DNA of 64,000 bases, from NCBI RefSeq assembly GCF_037176765.1, contig NC_090024.1, positions 72,730,861 through 72,794,860 on the forward strand, read 5' to 3'. Of this stretch, positions 23,101 through 32,807 are shown piece by piece. Both the position numbers and the translations under genes were made by a program. The stretch's first letter is position 1. Each line of letters begins with the position of its first letter. This stretch comes from Anolis sagrei (lineage: Eukaryota; Chordata; Lepidosauria; Squamata; Anolidae). The notes below the pieces were generated by a model. That model saw only the letters and a list, made by a program, of their open reading frames with translations, ran no database searches and was not told the origin of the DNA.

Positions 23101-26100
23101 AAACAGCAATCACTGCTATATATTTTCTGTTCGTCATGGGAGTTGTGTGTGCCATATTTGGTTCAGTTCCATCATTGGTGGAGTTCAGAATGCTCTTTGA
23201 TTGTAGGTGAACTATACATCCCAGTAACTACAACTCGCATATGTCAAGGTCTATTTTCCCCCAAGAGCACCTCCAGAGTGCCCCTGGGCAAAATCAACTA
23301 TACTGCAAATGCTTATTTTGCGTAATGGGTTGAGCCGCCCCTGCAGAGATGGTTGCAGCTTTCTTCCTTCTGTCCCTCAAAATGCAGAATAGGAAAACCC
23401 TGAGAGATGCTGAATTGATGCTACATGCTTTATTCTCATGATGTCATTTTTCTTTTCAAGGCAGCATGCATGGACGTGGGACTTCTGATGACAAAGGACA
23501 AGTTTTGGCTGTACTCCATGCAATAGAAGCACTTCAAAAACATGTATATAACTTTTTAAAAAAACGAATCCTTCCAATTGTTGAAATCTGCAACTGAAAA
23601 ATAACACCCTAACACAACAATTCTATCCATATTCTCTACCAGGACCTCCCTATGAATGTGAAGTTTGTCTATGAAGGTATGGAGGAAGTAGGATCCAATG
23701 GGCTGTTCACACTCGTTCAAGAGAGAAATAGTACCTTTTTTTCAGATGTTGATTACATTGTGATCACCGATACCTCATGGCTCAGTAAGAAACCTGGCAT
23801 CACCTATGGAACGAGAGGCAACCTCTATTTCTTTATTGAGGTATGAAGTGGGAACCAGCATATTAATCTATGGACACACTTCACAAATATTTATTTATAA
23901 TTATGGCTTTTGTTGAAAAAAATCTCTTTTTTCTTCTCTTTCATTCTTTTTGACAGGTGGAATGTGCCAAACAGGACTTGCACTCCGGAAGTTTTGGGGG
24001 TGTGGTTCATGAAGCAACCAGTGACTTAATATTTTTGTTGAGTAAGTGGAGGATTCAACTAAATTACATATTGGCAGATCTGGTTCTGACAAATGAGAAC
24101 CAAACTGCTACATGGATATACAGTATGAAATGTTTACTGCATTAGTCCATTATTCCATCATACCAGGCCAATATCATCTCTACATTAACACTGGTCCGAT
24201 ACCAGGGAAGCTGATCTTTTTAGGAGTCTTAGGCCTGGCAGTGCAAATCCTTCTGTATGCCCTGTTATAAACATTGGTTCTCTATAGTCAATCTGATGTA
24301 GATGGTAATCTACATCAATCTGTAGATGGTAAGGCCATGCCACTGTAACATTACTCACATACACACGTTCATCTTGCTCCTGGTGAATATACATAAGAGA
24401 TTCTTATATGCTTCTATATTATTAAAAATAACTCCTATTAGTTAGAATGGCCATAAACTTTCCCTGATGGTCCAGTGGCACCCATTCACAATCGCATGTG
24501 ACTATTTACATTGCAATGTTAGGTCTATCTACTTTCTCCTACAGGCTATATTGGTCTATAACTACTCCTAGGATCCATTTGATTTCTCTTCTTTCCTTTC
24601 CCCTGCATCCATTCCCTGCAGGCTAGTCAGAATTTCATGTCTCAATTAGCTATTTCTTAGTGGGTGCACTGTCCAATATAATAAAAGACGTGTAATATAA
24701 AGCAAGCCTAAATCACTCAAAGGCACCAGATCCCATTTAACTTCTAGGTTAAGCAGAGACAGCCCTGGCTAGTACTGGAACAGGCGACCACCAACAAATG
24801 CCAGTTGCTGTAGGCTATGTTACAGAGGATGGAACAAGTAGAGTCACTTGTCTAAGAAAGCCCTATGAAATTTATGGGGTCATAGAATCATAGAATTGGA
24901 AGACACTTTGTGGGCCATCCAGTCCAACCCCCTGCCAAGAAGCAGGAAATTTGCCTTCAAAGCACCCCCCACAGATGGCCATCCAGCCTCTGTTTTAAAA
25001 CCTCCAATGATGGAGCCTCCACCACACTCCAGGGCAGAGAGTTCCACTGCTGAACAGCTCTTCCTAATGTTCAGGTGGAATCTCCTTTCCTGTAGTCTGA
25101 AGCATTGTTCTGGTTCCTAGTCTCCAGGGCAGCAGAAAACAAGCTTGTTCCCTCCTCCCTATGACTTCTCATTATGTCTTCTCTCAGCCTTCTCTTCTGC
25201 AGGCTAAACATGCCCAGCTCTTTAAGCTGCTCCTCATAAGGGTTGTTCTCCAGACCTTTGATCATTTTAGTTGCTGTCCTCTGGACACATTCCATCTTGT
25301 CAACATTTCCCTTAAATTGCAGTGCCCAGAATTGGACACAGGATTCCAGGTGTACACGCCATACACGCCACAGGTGGCTTGAAGGTGTGTGCTCACATAC
25401 ACAAAGTAGAACTTTAAAAATGCAAAAATATTTAGCAAATTGGTGAAACACCCAAAGTATTTCAGTGCAGACTTTTCTCTGATTATAATAATTTAATGTT
25501 ATAGGAAATCCTTGCTGGAAATTCACAATATGTTGAAAATATTTTTTTCTGTGCTGCTTTGAAACTTCTTCTCCCTCAGTTAAAAATAAGGAATCTCTAT
25601 TTGGGAAACAATTTTAATCATATTTAAAAACTAAATATTGATGAAAGGTTATGTAATCTGGACAATATCTGTTGGATACATCTTTTCCAAACGTATACAT
25701 TTGTTTTCAGACACTCTTGCCGATTCTTCTGGTAAAATTCTGGTCCCTGGAATTTATGATGCTGTTGCTAATATTTCGAAAAAAGAAAAGGAATACTTTG
25801 AAAAAGCAGAATATAATCTCGAGGAGATAAAGGCCAAATTGGGAATAAAAAAATTTAAGTATAACACTAAAGTATGTCTTACATTGGTTTTGTAATGAAT
25901 TATATTAACATTGAATTTTCTATCACTGGTTTCAGGATTCTTCTTTCATAGTAGTGTGGCAGTAGTGGTGAAACTATTCAAATTGCATGTACAATATGCC
26001 TCTGAAACCCATAGATGTGCAATCATATATAAGCAGAGGGTGGTCTAGATGTCTAACTTTAAAAGGTTCATCCATATGAAGACATTCTGCAACCTCTCTC

Positions 26101-29100
26101 TTTGCCCCTTATCTGCTTGCAAGCCATGCCTCTAAGTCTTTATTCCATTATCTTCCACTATGGATACCCAAGTAAGAAAAAAGGGGATATCAGATGATGT
26201 CAGTAAAAAGGATACAGCAATTTAACCTCTGCTAATGCATCCTTTTTTCTTTTTTTGGAGTCTTGTCTACTTTTATCATCTTAATGTGTAAGTTTTGCAG
26301 ATCTGGGTGAATTTAAAGACTTTGATCTGGTGCCATCATTTTAAATTTGAAATTGAACGACAGGCCATAAGATAAAGCTCAACTGTGGTATGATTTACCT
26401 TATTTCTCTAGGTGATTTTAGGCCAGCCTGACTGCCAAATGTAATCCCATGATAATCTTACCGACACACCTTATGAAGTCAATGTATGAAATAAAACAAA
26501 GGGAATGTGAAGTGCTGTCAACCCTCCAAAGTGCTGCATAAAATTATGAAGCCTTATTGAGCCTTACATCTCTTTATTATTCTATTTTGAAATTTGAAAC
26601 AACATATATCATAGTCTTCTAACAGCTGAGGTACTTACTGTAGGATAAGTGAGATGGAGATTTCTGACCGTGCAGAAGTCCTATAGCTGGAAATGTCTGG
26701 CAGGAATATGGTCAATAAAGCACATACCTGAGACAGATTTTTCCTTCTGACTCCTTGGTGCCATCACAAAAATAGTCAACAAGAAGTGGGTTGTTGTGAG
26801 TTTTCCGGGATATATGACCATATTCCAGATGTATTCTTTCCAGACGTTTTGCCTGTATCTATGGCAGGCATCCTCAGAGGTTGCGTGGTCTGTTGGAAAT
26901 TAGGAAAATGGGGTTTATATATCTGTGGAATGTCCATGGTGGGGGGAAAACATCTTGTCTCTTTGAGGTAGGTGGATGTTGCAATTGACCACCTTGATTA
27001 GTATTTAATGGCCTAGCGGTTTCAAAGGTCTGGCTTCTTACTACCTGATGGAATCCTTTGTTGGGAGGTGATTAGCTGGCCCTGATTGTTTCTTGCCTGG
27101 AATTCCAATTTTTGAACCAGACCTTGAACCTGCTAGGCCATTAAATGCTAATCAAGGTGGCCAATGGCAACATTCACACCTACCCCAAACGGACAAGAGT
27201 TTTTCTCCCACCCTGGACATTCCACAGATATATAAACCCAATTTTCCTAGTTTCCAGCAGACCTCACAACCTCTGAGGATGCCTGCCATAGATGTGGGTG
27301 AAAAGTCGGGAGAGAATGCTTCTGGAACATGGCCATACATCCTGGAAAACTCACAGCAACCCAATGATTCCGACCATGCAAGCTTTTGACAAAACAAGAT
27401 CTATCAACAACCTCAATTCTCTTAACGATCTCCACCAATGTAACAGATTGTGACACAACTGGCTACTATGAATATATTTATGAATCTAGTGTTTTGTGGG
27501 TATATTTATATTAATCCAGTGTGTTTATAAATTAAGACCTATCTACAATACAAAAGCCAGTAACTATTGTTATAAAACTTTGTATATCAAAATATCTATA
27601 GATACAAGGAAACCTATTAATTTTGTAATAATGAATTCTATCTTATGTGAAATATTTGTCAGCCCTGAACCTCAGTTTCATTGGGTATTCTTTAATGTAG
27701 AATTATGAAGGAGAAATAGTCTGTTTTCTTTATGTTTTGACTATGGAGAATTGGTAGAAATTGTTACTGAGAAAATGTGAAGGACTAGGTAGACTGTGTT
27801 GCCTTAAAAGTGTGCCTCGATTCCCCTTTAAAAGGAAGAAGTATTAATACAGAACACATGCTACCCATCTCTGTCCATCCATGGAATTGAAGGAGCTTTC
27901 TCTGCATCAGGAACTAAAACTGTAATCCCTGCAAAAGTAATTGGGAAGTTTTCCATACGTCTGGCTCCCAAAATGGACCCCTCAGTAGTAGAAAAACAAG
28001 TAAGAACAATGAGATTCTTTGAAGTAAACAGTGTCTTTATTCTCCAATACTTTAATCAATTAGGTTTCCTTTAATTCGTGCACCATATCTAGGAACTTGA
28101 GTTAATATACTGATAGTATGATGTTATCTATCTTTATGGAAAGTTAAGTTTCATTGTGATTAACAGGATTTCTTATGTGTTAGGGGCCTTTTTGACAACC
28201 TAAGAAGTCCTATTAATCACAATGAAACTTTTAAACACTACACGACAATGGATCGGATTCAATAAGCTTTACTGCCAAATAAGCATGCATAATCGTGACC
28301 AATTCATTGCAGTCCTGTAAGTAGTTGCTTAGATGTAAGCCTCATTCACTTCAATGAAAAATACTCATATCTGTTGGGAGTGCTTTGATTGTGTAGTGCT
28401 ACTGGACTGGATGGCCCTTGTGGTGTTTTCCAGTGGTACTCACTTACGAATGAATTCGTAGAATTTCACTGTCACTTGCTTGGTTGCAGAGTATATGTGA
28501 GCTTCTCTGCAAAATTGATTTTGTACTTGTTTTTCTATGAAAAAATCCAGAAACTTCAACGAAATAACATTAAACAAGAGAACAAAAATTAGCCTTTATT
28601 AAGAACTTCAAAGTACAAACTATGACCAAAATATGTCCAAAAGTTCAACATCAGAACTGTAGAACATGACAAAAATGGGGAAATGGCAGATTATTATCTA
28701 GTAATTCACTTTTATAGGTAGACAAGTAATTGTGCTGTTGCATTATATTTAATTTTCACTATGGACAAAATGGAATAAACTTTCACTCTTATTTTCCTAA
28801 GGTTATTGAATACTTGTATATGAAATTTGAAGAACGAAACAGTCCTAACCGGATTAACATAACATGTGTCATCAAAGCAAAGCCATGGGTTTCCACTGAT
28901 ACAGAAGGACCACTGTATTTAGCAGGGAAAAATGCAATTAAGAAAGGTATGCTTATTTTACTATGAAAAATTACAGAACTGCATATAAGTATTACTTCTT
29001 TTCGTGTAATTTTATTATTTTAAGTTGGTAGCATAAACTAACTCTTGCTAGTTTTTGTTGCAATAGGAAAATGGAACAAAGTAAGGTAATCATGGTGTTT

Positions 29101-30984
29101 CTAAAAGCATGACTTTAGAAAGTTAGCCATAGTCACACCGGAGGACCATGAGATTCCTAGATTTTTAAATTCATTGCTTAAATAATCAAATCCACAAAAG
29201 TTAGAACTGCACATGAATGTATTATACATTTAGAAGGAGCATTATTGTTGAAGAGTATTTGTGAAGTAGTGTGGAGCACTTTCAATGTTCTTGACTTGTA
29301 ACTCCTGGCATTGCTTATCATTGGCTATACTCTTATGATTTTCAGTTCAACATCATCAGGAAGGCCATTTTCCCTATTCTTGGCTTCGAAAATACTACGG
29401 TCAACATTAGGACAAAATCATTTTTACTACCAAATATGTAGTTGAGATTGTTTCTTGAAATTTGTTAGCTTTGCACAGAATTGCATCTCCAAATCAGAAA
29501 GTCGGCAGACTTCACATTCATATTTCAATGTTATAGTCCTCAAAACACACATTCTTCAAAGTGTGTTCCTCTTTGTTTTACTCTATCAGTGGTTCTGAAC
29601 CTGTGGGTCCCCAGGTGTTTTGGTGTACAACTCCCAGAAATCCCAGCCAGTTTACCAGCTGTTAGGATTTCTGGGAGTTGAAGGCCAAAACATCTGGGGA
29701 CCGACAGGTCGAGAACCACTGCTCTAAATCCTCCAAAAATTCTTATCACAGAGTTGTTGGCAGTATAGTATCTGTTAAGAAGTGGGAATCTATCTTAGGG
29801 AATTTAATTTGCTTTTCATGTTAATGTTTTCCCTTTAGTGTTTAACAGTGAAGCTGACTTCTTCCGAGAAGGTGGAACAATTCCAATTGGGCCACAGTTC
29901 TATGAAGTAACTGGGAAAAGTACCATGTTTTTAGGAATAGGAGGACCAGATGATGCTCACCATGGGCAAAATGAAAAACTGGACAGGTATTCTGAATCTT
30001 TATCGAAATATTTATTCTTATAATATTTATTATTTATTACATCACTTATATCCCGCCCATATCAGCCCGCAGGCAACTCAGGGCGGTCTACATATCGGCA
30101 TCAATACAATACAACAGCAAAAACAATTAAGTGCATTTAGACCAAAAAAAAAAACAATAACAATTTAAAAAGAGCTATATCCTCTCATTCCAATCCTCAT
30201 CCGTTTCATCGTCTTGGCCGTTCCTGGGTCATTCTCCATCTCAAGCTTGACTATCTATTCCGGGGTTCCGAAGGCTTGCTCGAAGAGCCAGGTTTTTACT
30301 TTCTTCTGAAAAGTCAGGAGGGAGGGGGCTGATCTAATATCCCTAGGCAGGGAGTTCCACAGCCAAGGGGCCACCACAGAGAAGGCCCTGTCCCTCATCC
30401 CCGCCAAGCGTGTTTGCGAAGCAGACTGGATCGAGAGCAGGGCCTCCTCAGATGATCTTAACTTCCTGGAGGGTTCGTAGGAAGAGATGCGTTCAGATAA
30501 TAGTATAGAAAACACTTTAAAAAAAATCAAAGTATGATTCCTATAGAGTAAATTGAGGTTTTGCTGTGAAACTTTACTTTCTATAACAGGCATGGGCAAA
30601 CTTAGGCCCTCCAAGTGCCTTGGACTTCAACTCCTACAATGCCTAACTGCATATCAGCTGTTAGGAATTGTGGGAAGTGAAGTCCAAAACACCCGGAGAG
30701 CCTAAGCTTGCCCATGCCTGATTTATAAGCTTTGGCCAAAAAGTAGAAGCAAAACTTCCAAGAAAATTGTCCACAGATAATTGTGTTTACTTATTGATAT
30801 TTTCATCATTCTTTTTTCCCCAACCAGTAATTTGGAAAAAATTACTTCAAACATTATTTCAAAATTAACACATTTTCCATTTGCCTGTTATTTACACCTT
30901 ATTTCTCTTCTTAATTTTAGATACAATTTCATCGAAGGAACTAAACTCTATGCTGCCTTAATTCAAGAACTTGCTTCCCTCTAG
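20064..30984 (+). CDS. CNDP1: Secreted carnosinase (beta-Ala-His dipeptidase), 11 exons
   Basis: An M20-family zinc metallopeptidase that splits carnosine-type Xaa-His dipeptides; CNDP1 is the secreted form. Exons: 20064-20168, 20266-20409, 20968-21130, 23461-23543, 23643-23840, 23957-24041, 25711-25871, 27835-27999, 28802-28946, 29839-29986, 30921-30984. All have GT-AG borders and matching phases; with one upstream Met the product is 487 residues (human CNDP1: 507). Metal and catalytic residues are all present: H115 and D117 (YGHLDVQP), D148 (RGTSDDKG), E180/E181 (EGMEEVG), D209 (VITDTSW), H459 ([10 protein letters not shown]). A hydrophobic N-terminus ([16 protein letters not shown]) and four N-glycosylation sequons (N62, N195, N281, N388) favour secreted CNDP1 over cytosolic CNDP2. 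The residue run at the exon 5/6 junction is two shorter than in human. Exon numbers here count the proposed first exon as 1. Confidence 0.92.
20266..20409 (+). CDS. CNDP1: Carnosinase exon 3
   Basis: 48 codons, acceptor CTTTCCACAG, donor GTCAGC. Encodes [18 protein letters not shown] onward; the IESDS motif and [12 protein letters not shown] match the family. Contains the sequon NLT (N62). Confidence 0.9.
20968..21130 (+). CDS. CNDP1: Carnosinase exon 4: zinc ligand HLD
   Basis: 54 codons plus one base. Encodes [11 protein letters not shown] and the metal-binding box FYGHLDVQP (H115, D117), then [15 protein letters not shown]. Donor GTAATT; phase 1. Confidence 0.92.
21929..22015 (-). mobile_element. 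L2-type LINE 3' tail in intron 4
   Basis: ATCCTGCCTTTCTCCCTGTG after a GTT/GAT repeat is the reverse complement of an L2-like 3' end. Only the tail is present. Confidence 0.5.
23113..23290. repeat. hAT-like interspersed repeat fragment, intron 4
   Basis: Contains GGTGGAGTTCAGAATGCTC and TTTGATTGTAGGTGAACTAT, the same segments (in reverse) as in the repeats at 46222-46977 and 55090-55736. Their shared end, CAGCGTTTCTCAACCT, resembles a hAT terminus. No coding capacity. Confidence 0.55.
23461..23543 (+). CDS. CNDP1: Carnosinase exon 5: bridging Asp
   Basis: Begins after TTTTCAAG and completes the split Gly. Encodes [12 protein letters not shown] with the bridging metal ligand D148; Gln replaces the Pro of mammalian DNKGP or DDKGP. 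Donor CAT-GTATAT is weak at -1, and the product is two residues shorter than human at this join. Confidence 0.88.
23643..23840 (+). CDS. CNDP1: Carnosinase exon 6: catalytic Glu
   Basis: 66 codons in frame 0. Encodes [18 protein letters not shown] with the general base E180 and ligand E181, the ligand D209 in VITDTSW, and [16 protein letters not shown]. Sequon NST at N195. Confidence 0.92.
23957..24041 (+). CDS. CNDP1: Carnosinase exon 7
   Basis: 28 codons plus one base: [20 protein letters not shown] and [15 protein letters not shown] is the conserved dimerisation-domain start of M20 dipeptidases. Donor GTAAGT is a perfect match to consensus. Confidence 0.9.
24712..24879 (+). repeat. 5S-rRNA-derived SINE, 5' part, intron 7
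   Basis: Tracks 5S rRNA in sense orientation: a GGCACCAGATCCCATTTAAC-like head, AGGTTAAGCAG (the A-box region), CCCTGGCTAGTACTGG, and a GCTGTAGGCT end. It is followed by CAGAGGATGGAAC and CCCTATGAAATTTATGGGG, the body of a 5S-headed SINE. It breaks at 24880, where a CR1 has inserted; a TGGCTTGAAGGTGTGTG-like tail resumes near 25372-25400. Confidence 0.65.
24880..25382 (-). mobile_element. CR1 LINE 3' fragment, intron 7
   Basis: Minus-strand CR1: the plus strand opens with TCATAGAATCATAGAATTGG, the reverse of the CR1 3' end. The reverse strand encodes the C-terminal [20 protein letters not shown] and KRRLREDIM motif. It sits inside a 5S-derived SINE. Confidence 0.85.
25711..25871 (+). CDS. 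CNDP1: Carnosinase exon 8
   Basis: Acceptor TTGTTTTCAG. Encodes [28 protein letters not shown] and a charged stretch ending KYNTK. Sequon NIS at N281. Donor GTATGT. Confidence 0.9.
26787..27108 (-). mobile_element. Penelope-like terminal repeat, inverted arm 1 (intron 8)
   Basis: A solo terminal repeat of the same family as the Penelope-like element ending at 43340, in reverse orientation. It contains a diverged hammerhead-like segment near 26845-26885. It abuts arm 2 head to head. Looks decayed. Confidence 0.7.
27109..27390 (+). mobile_element. Penelope-like terminal repeat, inverted arm 2 (intron 8)
   Basis: Forward copy of the same terminal repeat, with CATTCCACAGATATATAAAC and CTGAGGATGCCTGCCATAGA. 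Together with arm 1 it forms an inverted repeat with arms of roughly 300 bp within a carnosinase intron. The hammerhead-like core looks decayed. Confidence 0.7.
27835..27999 (+). CDS. CNDP1: Carnosinase exon 9
   Basis: 55 codons: [20 protein letters not shown], then [20 protein letters not shown] and [18 protein letters not shown] is the family signature. Acceptor CCTTTAAAAG, donor GTAAGA. Confidence 0.92.
28146..28230. repeat. 30-bp-arm inverted repeat, intron 9
   Basis: 28146-28175 and 28201-28230 are reverse complements at 28 of 30 positions (outer part AAGTTTCATTGTGATTAA), around a 25-base loop. Probably a small foldback DNA element. Confidence 0.7.
28802..28946 (+). CDS. CNDP1: Carnosinase exon 10
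   Basis: 48 codons plus one base: [20 protein letters not shown], then [20 protein letters not shown] and GKNAIKK. Matches the KPWVSD..HP.YLAG region of CNDP proteins. Sequon NIT at N388. Confidence 0.9.
29587..29721. mobile_element. hAT-type MITE, intron 10
   Basis: CAGTGGTTCTGAACCTGTGG at the left pairs with the right end read in reverse (CAGTGGTTCTCGACCTGTCG). The interior folds back too (CAACTCCCAGAAATCC). The end CAGTGGTTCT is hAT-like; the target duplication is unclear. Confidence 0.75.
29839..29986 (+). CDS. CNDP1: Carnosinase exon 11: last zinc ligand
   Basis: Encodes [19 protein letters not shown], then [15 protein letters not shown] with the metal ligand H459. The split Arg codon AG-A joins it to the last exon. 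Confidence 0.92.
30026..30505 (-). mobile_element. L2-type LINE 3' fragment, intron 11
   Basis: The reverse strand encodes [20 protein letters not shown] and [20 protein letters not shown], the L2 C-terminus, then a 3' UTR ending with the ATATCCCGCCC element. 5'-truncated. Confidence 0.85.
30587..30720. mobile_element. hAT-type MITE, intron 11
   Basis: 134 bp with ends CAGGCATGGGCAAACTTAGG and its near complement CCTAAGCTTGCCCATGCCTG. The flanking 8-mers TTCTATAA and ATTTATAA agree at 6 of 8, as expected of an old hAT duplication. Confidence 0.75.
30921..30984 (+). CDS. CNDP1: Carnosinase last exon and stop
   Basis: Acceptor TTAATTTTAG. Encodes [20 protein letters not shown] and TAG at 30982-30984. 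It ends two residues short of the human CNDP2 alignment, within normal variation. Confidence 0.92.
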
Positions 30985-30997
30985 TGAAAATACATAG

Positions 30998-31129
30998 AAT
31001 AAAATCCTCTGAAATATATTTACGTATCCACTGTTTTGAAAGGTCCTTTTTTAAAGTTTCTTTTCTTTTTAAAAATTAAACACTATAATGATAGTACTGA
31101 AATAATGTTGGGACATCTAAATAAATAAA
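30998..31129 (+). terminator. CNDP1: Candidate polyadenylation signals of the carnosinase
   Basis: AATAAA lies at 30998-31003, only 13 bases past the stop, and again at 31120-31125 and 31124-31129. The later pair is the likelier signal for a normal 3' UTR. Confidence 0.5.
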
Positions 31130-31559
31130 GATAATTGAGCATTGTGATCTATTTGCAATAAATGTCTGGGCTTGGTCAGCACATATGTTCTGACAAAATA
31201 AGTTTGGGGAAAAAGGACCAATGTATTTCCTTTATACCTATATTATTTGTTGACAGATAAAGAAATATGTAGGCACAGTTTACTAAACTCTGTTCAGATG
31301 CTATTTCATTTCAGTGTAAGCTATGTGAAAACAGGACTTGATGTTGATGGAATGAATATGCCTGAACTCCAAAACCAGTAGAATGAATAGAAAATACTTA
31401 GAAAATGTAAAGTATAGCTTTTAGTTGAATGTAGATAGATGGCACTCTAGAAGTGAGGATCCAGACAAGTAACTCTGGAGAAGTGAGGAGACATGGCTCA
31501 GCAAGCATCACCCAATGAGAAAAGAAGCAGAGCAAAAAGATTCGTTTCTGGTCCACTCT
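31130..31559. other. Carnosinase 3' flank
   Basis: No gene seen between the carnosinase poly(A) signals and the Penelope-like element. Confidence 0.45.
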
Positions 31560-31866
31560 ATTTCCCCTTGTCTGCTGGCATAAAGAGGATATCGGGATCT
31601 GAATTCAGTTCTCTGATGGCTTGTCTTTCCTTCCTAGTAATGTTACTGGAGGGAAGTTTTGCCTTTTTCAGGATCCTTGCTGTTTCTGCTCGTACTTCTT
31701 CTGCTTCCTCCTCGGGGAGGCGATAAATGGCTGATTCAACATTGGCAATGATGTTTTCTACTGGTATCCTGGTGGTGGTTACAGCAAAGTTTCCTCCTTT
31801 CGCTAGTATGGATACTTGGTCTTCAGAGAGTTGTCTGTCTGTCAGGTTGATGATGGTTGATGATGC
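31560..31866 (-). mobile_element. Penelope-like element, inverted 5' segment
   Basis: The reverse strand reads as the region just before the Penelope reverse transcriptase (ITRKERQAIRELNSDPDILF, MPADKGK). The part at 31564-31672 repeats, in inverse, the start of the forward segment at 31868-31978. This is a 5' inversion with partial duplication. Confidence 0.75.
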
Positions 31867-32807
31867 CTGAAAAAGGCAAAACTCCCCTCCAGTAACATTA
31901 CTAGGAAGCAAAGACAAGCCATCAGAGAACTGAATTCAGATCCTGATATCCTCATAATGCCAGCAGACAAGGGGAATGCCACAGTAATCATGCATACAGA
32001 ACAATACAAGGAGAAGATCAGAAAACTCCTGGACCCTACTATATACAAAAAACTCAAGCAAGACCCAACTGCCAAAATAACCAGGAAAACCAACACTCTG
32101 ATTAAGAACTCCTCAATAAACTTTGACATACGACAACAGCTATGTAAATCGGAAGCCCATGCACCCAGGCTTTATGGACTCCCAAAAATCCATAAGGACT
32201 CCACCCCACTCAGACCCATCGTGAGTGCCATTGGATCCCCCACATACGACCTAGCAAAATTTCTTGCTGCACAGTTACAAAGCCATATTGGGCTCACTAC
32301 ACACTACATCAAGGACTCAGCCCACTTCATAGAAAAAATCAGCAATCTCAAGCTAAATACCAACGATAAACTGATCAGCTTCGATGTGGTATCTCTATTT
32401 ACCATGGTCCCGGTAGCAGACACCATGGCACTCATCAACCAGAGGTTCCCAGAAGATATCACGGCTCTGTTTCACCATTGCCTCACCACCAGTTACTTTC
32501 AGTGGGACAATGAATTCTACGAACAGAAAGATGGAGTAGCTATGGGGAGCCCTCTCAGCCCGGTCATAGCTAACTTCTACATGGAACACTTTGAAAAACA
32601 AGCCCTGGAGACAGCAACCAAAAAGCCCATGATATGGTTCAGATATGTGGATGACACCTTCACCATTTGGAGCCATGGAGAAGAAGAACTCAACAGGTTC
32701 CTGGACTATCTTAACAGCATCCACCCAAACATCCAGTTCACCATGGAAAAAGAAAATGAAGGAAGACTGCCTTTTCTAGATGTCCTAGTCATCCGCAAAC
32801 CAAAAAG
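31867..32807 (+). mobile_element. Penelope-like element: reverse transcriptase part
   Basis: Encodes Penelope-type reverse transcriptase: MPADKGNATVIMHTEQYKEK, PRLYGLPKIHKDSTPLRPIV, ISFDVVSLFTMVP, GVAMGSPLSPVIANFYME and the catalytic FRYVDDTFTIW. The protein family copies RNA without a LINE-type N-terminal endonuclease. The frame is cut by an inserted L2 at about 32808. The element goes on at 34723-34824 and 42386-43340. Confidence 0.88.

Noticed and set aside
24301-24330. Short palindrome GATGTAGATGGTAATCTACATC
   Set aside because: Too short and isolated for any inference.
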